A DNA stretch of 64,000 nucleotides from positions 1,054,001 to 1,118,000 of the forward strand of contig CM049989.1 in the NCBI GenBank assembly GCA_016630955.3, given 5' to 3'. Numbering within the stretch: the first letter of the stretch is position 1; every line of letters starts with the position of its first letter. The stretch comes from Didymella arachidicola. Taxonomy: Eukaryota; Ascomycota; Dothideomycetes; Pleosporales; Didymellaceae. The position numbers and the translations under genes are program-made. Under the pieces are notes generated by a model. It had not been told where the DNA came from. It did not search any database and saw only the letters and a list, made by a program, of their open reading frames with translations. Of this stretch, positions 52,437-60,919 are shown in pieces.

Positions 52437-53930
52437 TTACATCGCAGGCTCAATGCTCGGATTGCGGACATGCAGTGTAGGTGCGCGTTGTTGGTTTTTT
52501 TGCTTTAACCACTCGCAAGTGATTTCCTCACGAACGCCCTGACACCATTTCAGAACAGCCGCATCGAACTTCTGCCACACAATGAAGTCCTTGCCTTGGA
52601 CGATGCCAAGGACGTCGATGTCCAGCTTGATATCCCAGCGCAACTCTGCCGCCTTGACCCAGTACCGCAGGTTATCGGCGCATCGATAAGGTTTAGCCGT
52701 GTCGGTGTGATACTGCTTGATTTCTTCGAAATGCCGACGTGATTTCCTGACCAGGCTGTTGTGTAGATGGACCAGTCGGAGGCCGTTCTGCAAAGACAGA
52801 AGAAATGGTGTCAGTGGTTCGCTCTCAGTGGGCTCTGTCCAGTTGGGCAGGGGCTCGGCATCAGTGTCAAAAGACCTGAGGAACAGCAGCTCCCTCTCAC
52901 GCTCTCTGCCCGACCAGTCGCCCTCACGCCAGGCCCAGCTTTCCCTTTCTGCATGCTCCTGTCTTTCCTTCTCCTCCTCGGTGTCCAGCAGCTCGCCGAT
53001 GCCATCAATCCACTGCCTGATCTGTGTTACCTCGTATGGCTGGACCCCGTTGGCAAAGTTGCGTATGGCCAAGCGCTTAAGCACCTCCAAGACTTCGTAC
53101 AGCTCCTTGCGGATCTGGCGTTCGGTTTTGATGGCGTAAAGTCGCTGTGGCTCCTCGTGCGCAGTGTAGTAGTTCTTTGCGGCCCTGATCGCGAGAGTTG
53201 TGACGTCCAGAAGATTAAGCCCTTGGATCTCGTGCCATCCTGCTGCGTCAGCCGAGCGTGGGTTTGATCCGCCGCTTGCCAAAGGGTCATCCTTAGTGAA
53301 TCCTCTCTCCAGCTCCTGGAGGTGCTTGTTGGCCTCGTCGAGGGACTCGCGCAGTTCTCGTCGCAGGACGGTCATATCGGGGGGCGGCGGTACGTAAACT
53401 GGGTTCTGCTTGTACGTGCTGACGGTAGGTGGAAGCATCATCGGCTCGCCGCCTTCCCAGTCCATGGAGGCACCCTCATCGACGGGCGACTGCACCGGAG
53501 ACTCCCCAAAGTCGTAAGCAGCAAGCGACGGCGACACGGGCGACATGATGGTGACGTCGCCTCCCGGCTCTGCGCCGCTTGGACTTCTTGAGCCGGACTT
53601 TCTCGACTTTGCGACTCGGCCCGTAGCTGCGTCAAGCAGCCCGGTTCGAGCAAAGTAATACTGAAGATGTGCTATGGTTCCTAGGTTCATAACGCTTTCT
53701 CTGTTCTTTGCCGAGTCGGAGAATGCTGTTCCCTCGGGTCTCATGTAGCCTCGCCTCCTGCCCGGGATGCCACTTTCTGAAAGGCGCGAGCCTACAGAGC
53801 GAGAAGACACGCTTGAAGCCGTCGACACCGAGCGGTCGAGCTGGGGCACGGCGTTCAGTGCAAGCCCCGGTGTGGCCCAGGGCTCTGGCGAAGAGCTTCG
53901 CTCTGGTGGGGGCGTGGGCATCGAATCCAT
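52437..53930 (-). CDS. Conserved filamentous-fungal protein of unknown function
   Basis: 497 residues, one exon, start MDSMPTPPPERSSSPEPWAT. The first 75 residues are Ser/Pro-rich and disordered. Around 80-105 is a motif (MNLGTIAHLQYYFARTGLLD), around 215-300 a helical region (LLDVTTLAIRAAKNYYTAHE, QIRKELYEVLEVLKRLAIRN), and the C-terminal 150 residues are a compact Trp-rich domain (GLRLVHLHNSLVRKSRRHFE, RCADNLRYWVKAAELRWDIK). I recall this type of sequence only as an uncharacterised conserved protein of filamentous ascomycetes and give no function. No TM, signal or catalytic motif. It follows KAR9 on the same strand but with 800 bp between, so no link is implied. Confidence 0.85.
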   Translation of the reverse strand: MDSMPTPPPERSSSPEPWATPGLALNAVPQLDRSVSTASSVSSRSVGSRLSESGIPGRRRGYMRPEGTAFSDSAKNRESVMNLGTIAHLQYYFARTGLLDAATGRVAKSRKSGSRSPSGAEPGGDVTIMSPVSPSLAAYDFGESPVQSPVDEGASMDWEGGEPMMLPPTVSTYKQNPVYVPPPPDMTVLRRELRESLDEANKHLQELERGFTKDDPLASGGSNPRSADAAGWHEIQGLNLLDVTTLAIRAAKNYYTAHEEPQRLYAIKTERQIRKELYEVLEVLKRLAIRNFANGVQPYEVTQIRQWIDGIGELLDTEEEKERQEHAERESWAWREGDWSGRERERELLFLRSFDTDAEPLPNWTEPTESEPLTPFLLSLQNGLRLVHLHNSLVRKSRRHFEEIKQYHTDTAKPYRCADNLRYWVKAAELRWDIKLDIDVLGIVQGKDFIVWQKFDAAVLKWCQGVREEITCEWLKQKNQQRAPTLHVRNPSIEPAM

Positions 53931-54511
53931 GCTGGGACGACAGGGGGTCGATGGATACTGGTTGTGGAGGTTGAGTGCAGACTCGGGGGTCAGAGACGGT
54001 GGTTTTGAGGTACAAACATGCGCTGTGGAGCTGCAGGAGAGCAGTTCGGCCGGTGCTTTGAAAGGTTCATGGGCCTGGGTAAAGCACGGTAGTTGCCATG
54101 TGTCGAAAGGGGTGCGGTTTGATTAGCGACGCGAGATTGGGTCACAAACAACGCGACACACTAGCGCGGGTCTGGCTCACGCATCACCACACGCGACCAC
54201 CACCAGCTGTGCACGGCGAGTGAAGAAAGAGAGGCCATCAGTACCGGCATGTCAATGCTTGAAGCTATGTCACCCGAGCCGTTGAGAGGTTGTACGCTGG
54301 TAGTCGTGCTTTCCCTGAGCTGCGAGAAGCCCCGCAATACCGGCGGCAGGCGCACCCCTGCTACCCAATTACCGGGCGCGCATTCTTTCACCATGACGTT
54401 GCGTCGCAGTCGGGGCAACACGTCTCCCTCGCGAAATGTGTTACGGTCCAGTCCTTTGAGAGAACTGTGCTACTTCAAGAAGACTTTCCAGTTGCCCCGC
54501 CCCTACTTTGA
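53931..54511. other. Divergent promoter region
   Basis: 580 bp between the conserved unknown gene (minus) and the acylphosphatase gene (plus). Nothing else recognised. Confidence 0.5.
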
Positions 54512-55009
54512 ATGAAACGATTCTTCACAACAGCAGCCAGAATGTCCGACAAACGTGTACGTCATTTGGTTTCACAGTCTATAGCAGGGCTGATATCGTA
54601 GATTTCCTTCAAGGTCGAAGGCAGGGTGCAAGGTAAGTCCCAGCCTTACCCGTCTTTAACCATGCTAACGGTGAAGCCAGGCGTGAACTTCAGGTTCTTG
54701 CCCTCGCAGCTTGATGCTTGTCCAATAGGCTCATGTCGTTGCTAGATCCTACACACAAAAACAAGCACGAAGCATTGGCGTCACCGGCTTTGTGACAAAT
54801 GCTTCAGATGGCACGGTAGGTCTTTACAGAGGACAAACACATATGTTGTTGACTCGACGCAGGTCCAAGGCGAGGCCCAGGGCAGTGCCGATCAATTGAA
54901 AGAGTTTGTGCAACACCTGAACAAGGGTCCATCAGCCGCGTCGGTCTCTGGTGTAGAGCATAACGATATTCTGTCCAAGAGCAGTGAGAGCAGCTTCAAC
55001 GTGCAGTGA
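54512..55009 (+). CDS. Acylphosphatase, five exons
   Basis: Hydrolyses acyl phosphates such as 1,3-bisphosphoglycerate and carbamoyl phosphate. Too fragmented to show as an ORF. Exons 54512-54556, 54602-54632, 54681-54693, 54746-54815, 54863-55009; introns 45, 48, 52, 47 bp (the third donor, GTTCTT, is weak). Sum 306 bases, 101 residues, or 91 if translation starts at the second ATG (54542). The joined product shows the full family signature: FKVEGRVQGVNFR with the catalytic Arg, ARSIGVTGFVTNASDGTVQG with the catalytic Asn, and EAQGSADQLKEFVQHLNKGP. The 13-base third exon encodes just part of VNFR. The N-terminal KRFFTTAARMSDKR could be a short mitochondrial leader with a second in-frame start for a cytosolic form. 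The transposon begins 190 bp downstream. Confidence 0.88.
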
Positions 55010-55199
55010 GCACGGACGCAGCCAGCCCGGATAGCTCACAGAGCCCGGAGGCGAAAAAGAACTTGAAGAGTGAACAATGGTCCCAAGATGCCATCTATAA
55101 AGCAGAACCCTGCCAGAAAGGCGATGAGAATTGAGAGCAGATTTATCTGACCGATCGTGTTTTGTGATTGTGACAAGTTACGTCAGATGCAAACTACTA

Positions 55200-55264
55200 A
55201 CGTGTTCCACCAGTAAGCTGGCCACACCAGTAAGCTGGCCACCCCACCGAAATTAATGCGACTC
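55200..55264 (+). repeat. Left terminal inverted repeat (65 bp)
   Basis: Begins ACGTGTTCCACCAGTAAG. Contains two tandem copies of CCAGTAAGCTGGCCAC. Pairs with 56968-57032 with two mismatches. Confidence 0.93.
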
Positions 55265-55324
55265 TTAAAGCGATAGCTCTACAACAATATAAGATAATAG
55301 CGTGTAATTTTGTAGATAGCTAGT

Positions 55325-56950
55325 CTAACACTGTCTACATTGAGTCCGCGTGTGTCCTTGGATATGACATTTCGTACACGTTGGCGGAGCGCGCTGACGT
55401 CCTTGAGTTGTCCGACTCTCGTCACCCTCTACAACTACCCTTTGTGCCTCTGCAGCAAGCTGCTGCACCAGCTGCGCCTGGAGAGCGCCCCCACGAGCTA
55501 TATATTGACGCCGCTGGTCTCTCTTACGTCGCTGGCGCTGACTAGCTGTACGCAGCTTCCTATTCTCCTCTGCGAGTATAGTCGCTGAGTTCATCGCAAG
55601 CTGACATCCTTTAACGAGCTGGCGGATAGCTTGGCTTGTTGGGCTCTGTGACTGGCGACGAAGGAGATCTTGTACGTGTTGAGCCTGTTGCTGAAGCTGC
55701 GCTACTGTACGCGGCGTCTCTGCTGTCCATGCGACGTTGTTGTCTGCTGTTGTTGCTTGTGGAGATGGGGTCCGGACGACTGTGAGCGACGATACAACGC
55801 GATCTGGACAGGGAGGGATAAGCCCTATCACCTGGAAGCCAGCCTGAATACTCTCCTGCGTGAATACTGTCGGCCCGATCCGTGTATAGATCGTGAGGAA
55901 GTCTATCTTGTCAACGTGGTAGACGCCTTGGCGGGCGAGCTCCTGGATCTCGTGACCGTACGCTCGCTTAAGAGGAGAGAAGCAGCTTACGTCAAGCGGC
56001 TGGAGCAGATGTGACGCGTGCGCTGGCATACAGAGAGTGATAATCTTGTTCTCTGTGCAGAACTAGCCAAACTCGGGTGTAGCATGGCTGCTATGGCCGT
56101 CAAGGATAAGAAGACGGTAGACTCCACACGTACGAGACGCCGTATGTCTGTTAAAGTGCTTTACCCACTCTACACCAAGCTCATCTGTCGTCCAGCCGTT
56201 GTCTGATACAGCGACTACCCAGTCTGGCGGGAGGTGTTGATACCAGCTAGCCTGGTGGAGCTTACCAGACAGGATCACGAATGGTGGGAGACACCAGCCA
56301 GACGCGTTGATACACTCAATCGTCGTAACCCAATCTCTATCACCTGGCTGTATAACAGTAGCGCGACCTACTGTATCTGAGCTCGTGACTACTTTAGACG
56401 TCGCTGCGACGCCCATCATAAAGCCAGTCTCATCAAAGTTGTACGTGGCTGCGTCTAGTATCCCATAGGCCTGGCGCGTCTCCTCTACGAGCTTGAACCA
56501 CGCTGCGATAGCGACAGGATCCTCGCAGCAAGCGCGCTGGCTGTGGAACTTCCTATTCCACTTTGTCTGTAGCTCAGACTGGCTGTTGACAAAGCGCGAC
56601 ACCCAGTTCTTGCCTACAAGTGGAGGAGGAGGATCTTGGCCGCGGCTAGCGTGTAGAGCGTCTGCCATACGTCGTACGTCGATGATCTGGGGTGGAAATC
56701 CTCGTCGATCAAGGTCTAGGATCCACTGCACGAGAGACTGCTCTTCAGTAGTTAATAGCTTGCGGTTGACAGAGACTGTCTCTAGTCGTGGCTGGATACC
56801 GCGAAGACGCGTCTGCAGAGTCAATCTTGGGACCTCGTACGCTGTTGCAAGCCCGCGGAGTGATTGACGTGGGTTATTCTGATAAGAGATTATCGCAAGA
56901 CTTAATCTGCCTTCACAAGAGATCTGCTTAGGACGTTGTTGTCGAGTTAC
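55325..56950 (-). pseudogene. Broken pogo/Fot1-type transposase
   Basis: Cut-and-paste transposase of the DDE class. Reading on the minus strand: a psq/HTH segment (GRLSLAIISYQNNPRQSLRG, then AYEVPRLTLQTR) near 56911-56810, a CENP-B-like DNA-binding region (LTTEEQSLVQWILDLDRRGF, VGKNWVSRFV), first catalytic Asp in YNFDETGFMMG, second in LLILDGHSSH, third in HLLQPLDVSCF, and a CCHC knuckle (CTKCHIQGHTRTQC) at the C-terminus. The frame is interrupted once, by TAG at 56063-56065, between PEFG and FCTENKIIT; the frame continues unchanged on the other side, so it is a simple nonsense change. No in-frame ATG is seen before the HTH; the first start-like codon is a TTG at 56824, inside the HTH. Limits are approximate. 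Not translatable as a complete protein. Confidence 0.9.
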
Positions 56951-56967
56951 AATTGTTGGCGCAAGCT

Positions 56968-57032
56968 GAGTCGCATTAAGTTCGGTGGGGTGGCCAGTTT
57001 ACTGGTGTGGCCAGCTTACTGGTGGAACACGT
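56968..57032 (-). repeat. Right terminal inverted repeat (65 bp)
   Basis: Inverted copy of 55200-55264 with two differences (one inside the second tandem unit, one at GAAA/GAAC). Confidence 0.93.
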
Positions 57033-57650
57033 TATACCGTTCCTCTGAGATGAGTAAGCGCAGCGGCCGACCTGCAATTGCCTTGTATTGACAGCTTCGA
57101 GTGAACAAGAAGATAAGGGGGCACTTGAGCGATGCATTGATAATTTGCAGAGTCTGGAAGGAGTCCACATCGGAGTCTAAGCAGAGGCAAGGTTTCGTGG
57201 TCGAGTTGTAACGTTAGATGCCGAAGCTCGCTTCAGCCCTAAATGTGGATGCACGGCGGTTGCGCTGGTGCTCACCGAGATCCGGCTGCGAGAATCACTC
57301 GGGTTAAACACCAGGCCTGACTTTCTTGTTACTTGCCTTTAAGGGTACAGGGTGACCTATCACAACCCTTCGTTATTTTTCTGCATGCTCGTGCAGCTTC
57401 CCGGACTTTCCGAGGGATTCTTGGCTGTTTGCAGGTGAGATAGCTTGGCCACTGGTAGCCGGAACCTTTTCGTGCTGACACTTCTTTACTCTGCACGCGA
57501 CCGTGTTCGCGTGAATACACGGACCTCGCAACTCTGATCTACCAATAACATTCGACAGTTTGATCGATGCGCGCACATGCCGACCATGCCGATTACTAGT
57601 GCAGGTTTAGCCCTGTGCTTCCTGCTTCACCCTTTGATGACTGCGTCAAT

Positions 57651-57689
57651 GTAGCTACCAGATTGAGGCGATTTCTGACTGGTAGCTAC
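57651..57689. repeat. Perfect 11-bp inverted repeat followed by T-run
   Basis: Arms GTAGCTACCAG (57651-57661) and CTGGTAGCTAC (57679-57689) with a 17-base loop, followed at once by T8. About 160 bp before the alternative oxidase start. Confidence 0.75.
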
Positions 57690-57743
57690 TTTTTTTAGGG
57701 TTTCGCGTGGACACCTGTGTCACTGAAGTGAATCCCTTGATCG

Positions 57744-57750
57744 TATAAAT
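57744..57750 (+). promoter_or_regulatory. TATA box of the alternative oxidase gene
   Basis: TATAAAT 106 bases upstream of the ATG at 57850. Confidence 0.55.
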
Positions 57751-57849
57751 CACCATTGCGTGCCTCGTTCTGAAGACCAGCTTACCATCTACCCTCACTA
57801 CTATAGATACACCAGCACCTATCAATACACAGCTACAACAGAGACACCT

Positions 57850-59024
57850 ATGATCTCCTCAAGAGTCGCCACACGAAGTTCAATCGTCTGTGGGCACTCC
57901 ATAACCCAACTTCTCAAGTCTTTGAACGCCTCTTCGATACGACCAGCATTCGTGGTCGTCAGACACGTACAGCTAGCTCCAGCTAGCCAGCGCCACTTCT
58001 CTTCCTCAGAAAGCCCCAAGGTCCAAAGATATTTTGAGAAAAAGGAGACAGAGCTTGTTCGAAGAACACCAGCAGCTTGGCCCCATCATGGTAAGTTCGG
58101 TACCACATTAAATAGATGGCTGCTGACATACATCTCAGAGTTCACCGAAGAGCAGATGAATGCAGTAATCATCGCCCACCGGGAGACACAGACAAAAGCA
58201 GACAAGGCTGCTCTCATCGCAGTTAAGATAATGCGATGGGGTCTTGATCTAGCAACGGGCTACAAGCACAAACAAGGTGCCATGACCGAAGAGAAGTACA
58301 TGATCAGGAACGTTTTTCTCGAGAGCGTGGCAGGCGTCCCCGGGATGGTCGCCGGCATGATCAGGCACCTCAACTCTATGAGGCGGATGAAACGAGACAA
58401 CGGATGGTGAGTTCTGCTACATCCTTGCATGCAGGACTCGTATGTTGACTGCAACACAGGATCGAAACACTTCTCGAAGAGAGCTACAACGAGCGTATGC
58501 ATCTACTCACTTTTTTGAAGATGAGTAAACCTGGTCCATTCATGCGTCTGATGGTCCTGGGCGCCCAAGGAGTGTGGTGCAATTTCTTTTTCTTTGCATA
58601 CCTCATCAGCCCACGTACCGTCCACCGTTTCGTTGGGTATCTCGAAGAGGAGGCCGTCTTCACCTACACACGTCAGATCGAAGACCTCGACGCAGGACGC
58701 TTGCCCAAGTGGGAGAAACTGCAAGCTCCTGACATCGCGATCGACTACTGGAAGATGCCTGAGGGTCATCGCACAATGCGAGATCTTCTGCTTTACAGTA
58801 AGCTGGACCCCATCATCCCATGACCTGTGACGATGTCTGACGTAGCGGCAGTCCGTGCAGATGAGAGCAAGCATCGGGAGGTAAACCACACTCTCGGCAA
58901 TCTCGACCAGAGAGAAGACCCCAACCCATATGCAAGTGAGTACAAGGATATATCGAAGCCACACCCAAGCAAAGATCTTGCGCACCAGAAGCCGACCGGC
59001 TGGGAGCGACATGAGATCATCTGA
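57850..59024 (+). CDS. AOX: Mitochondrial alternative oxidase
   Basis: Cyanide-resistant ubiquinol oxidase on the matrix side of the inner membrane; bypasses complexes III and IV. Four exons: 57850-58090, 58139-58406, 58460-58797, 58846-59024; introns 48, 53, 48 bp; 341 residues. The N-terminus (MISSRVATRSSIVC) is a basic, Ser/Arg-rich presequence. All six di-iron ligands are visible: WIETLLEE, NERMHL (Glu and His), GYLEEEAV and RADESKHREVNH (Glu and His). Also IMRWGLDLATGYKHKQG and the hydrophobic pair around MVLGAQGVWCNFFFFAYLIS. Start is the first ATG in frame; a GTG at 57760 is ignored. Intron 1 is 48 bases with no in-frame stop, so the frame reads straight through it. In fungi this gene is usually induced by respiratory or oxidative stress. 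Confidence 0.96.
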
Positions 59025-60919
59025 GCTATGCCTGGTTGCTGGATCGAACCTCAAGCTGTTTCGAACCACCTTCAACCTGACGACCTTACAACATCTCTCC
59101 GCCCTCCAAAATAGCATATTACGGCGTTGATCGGGGTTTGTATATCAGAGCGAGTGACTTTCATCCTCTGATTGGCATTACCAGATAGCAGAAGCTATGC
59201 ACTTTTAATATGTATGGACCTAGAGCAGCCTTTCGAATGCAGCAGGGCGATTGGATTGCATCGCCGGCCCCTCAACTTTTCGCAGCAACCCATATACTTT
59301 CTTGCGCGTTCCCTGATGAGGATATGTTGGTCAAAAGATTGTGCTCACTTGACATGGCGAATGGTAAGTGAGAGCGTGACGAAAACTTAAAACAGGGCTG
59401 AAGTTCAGATACAAAGCGCAGCAGCCGTCACCTCGGGGTTGTTGAACGAGCAAAGCCTTTCGAACGACTCTCAAAGCGAGGATGGTCTGTCCGGGTCGCT
59501 CTTTTCAATCTGCGGAACTTCTCCATCGGCGCCTTCGACGCACATCCTGCCAAGCCTCAGCATGCACCCCTCTTCGTTTTACCCCATCGTTGTGCCCGCA
59601 AATGGCAACCAAAGTGCCTCACTCTTGTATTCATAGCGCCGCCAACAAGGACTGGACGGGAGAATTTGGAGCAGCGCTTCACAGTCACCTTCTCGCAGCG
59701 GCGACTCTCACAGCAGTAGTAGTGGTTATGAGAGAAATCAGATTTCATTCCAGGTGAGGTTAGACAAGGACCCTATTTTGCATTGCGATGGCCACCGCCA
59801 GCTGTCACTTCCACGACCGCTGAAGCGGGAATTTCCCCGCACCTTCCGGCATTAGCGTTCACGCCAAGGATGCAACACCCCTCAGAAAAGAACAACGCTA
59901 CTGCACCCCACATCCGTGTGTTCCACGAAACTTCGACAATAACCTTTATGGGCTCCCGGCGGCTCCGACGTCAGCACCGTACGCCTCCCCGCTCATAGTG
60001 CTTGACTAACGCGGCGGTCGGCCGCAGCTGCAGGAGTTCGATAGGTGTTTATTCTCGCCACGAGCGATAAGCTCATAGACGCATGTGAAGGCTTCGAAAT
60101 CCAGTAATCTAATTACTGCTCACATAGGACGAACCCATTGATATTCGGTCTTAGGGTTGTGCTTATGAAGTGGTTCAAGCTTTCTGCTACATTGGGACCG
60201 CCAGTAACGGAGAGATCCTTACACACATCGTCAGCAGGCTGGGCCTCAGATTGCAAGGTTATGATACGATGCCCCAAGCACTCGTAGCATCGGGTCCGCA
60301 ATAATCTGACATGGGGGAGGTCCATGTGTATCCACCTCCCCCTTGCTACTGGGTGACCGTGTTCTCCGCATCTTAACAGTAGCGAGCGTACGACTCTTGC
60401 ATCGCGGATCCCGGCCACCTTGATTGTGGAGCCGCTGCGTTGGAAGAGCTCCCTCAGCCGACAGTCCACACCAATCAGACCTATGTAACTCCACCAATAT
60501 TGTCGAGACCGAGCAGCAGGCGCAGCGGATCCGCAAGCGATGCAGATAGTCGCGGTGGGCATCACTTCTGGCTCGTCGCGCGGCAGACTGGATTGGGATT
60601 GTGCGTCGTTCTTTAGCCATCTTAGGTGTCTTATGTACATTGTTCCAGGCAGGAGACTTGTATCGTCTCCTCTTTTTCCCCATGCAGGATCTTGATACCG
60701 GCCGGGCCTACCCACAGAAATGCTTGCTGTATTAGCATCAGATGACAGATCTCCTTGAAGCCGAAGCCCAGGGGATGTGGGGTTCACGGGTTTAAAAGGT
60801 AGATGCTGTTACTCGAATTGCGATACCATGCCCAGCGAACTTCATGCTCCTGTGGTGATTACCATCCCTTCGTGAGACAACTACACTGGTACCTCATAAG
60901 CATCGGGCAATAAGTCAAT
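59025..60919. other. Long intergenic region
   Basis: 1.9 kb between alternative oxidase and alcohol oxidase. The largest frame is on the minus strand (60113-60787, 224 codons, GTG start; first ATG at 60640). It overlaps a second open frame in another register, which suggests a stop-poor stretch rather than a gene, and I recognise no domain. The last several hundred bases should hold the alcohol oxidase promoter. No repeat ends seen. Confidence 0.4.

Larger units (their letters stand above)
55200..57032 (-). mobile_element. Tc1/mariner-superfamily DNA transposon, pogo/Fot1-like, non-functional coding
   Basis: 1833 bp with 65-bp terminal inverted repeats (two mismatches) flanked by a TA target duplication (55198-55199 and 57033-57034), as expected of Tc1/mariner insertion. 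It carries one transposase frame on the minus strand with a psq-type helix-turn-helix, CENP-B-type DNA-binding segment, DDE catalytic domain and C-terminal CCHC knuckle, but with an in-frame stop and no ATG. Ends are almost identical, so insertion is fairly recent. Sits between acylphosphatase and alternative oxidase genes without breaking either. Confidence 0.93.
57033..57849. other. Intergenic region with hairpin and alternative-oxidase promoter
   Basis: 817 bp. Contains the TA duplication of the transposon, an 11-bp inverted repeat (57651-57689) and a TATA box at 57744. No gene seen. Confidence 0.5.

Noticed and set aside
60113..60787. 224-codon minus-strand frame before alcohol oxidase
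   Set aside because: Starts only with GTG, overlaps a second open register, no domain; kept only as a remark in the intergenic entry.
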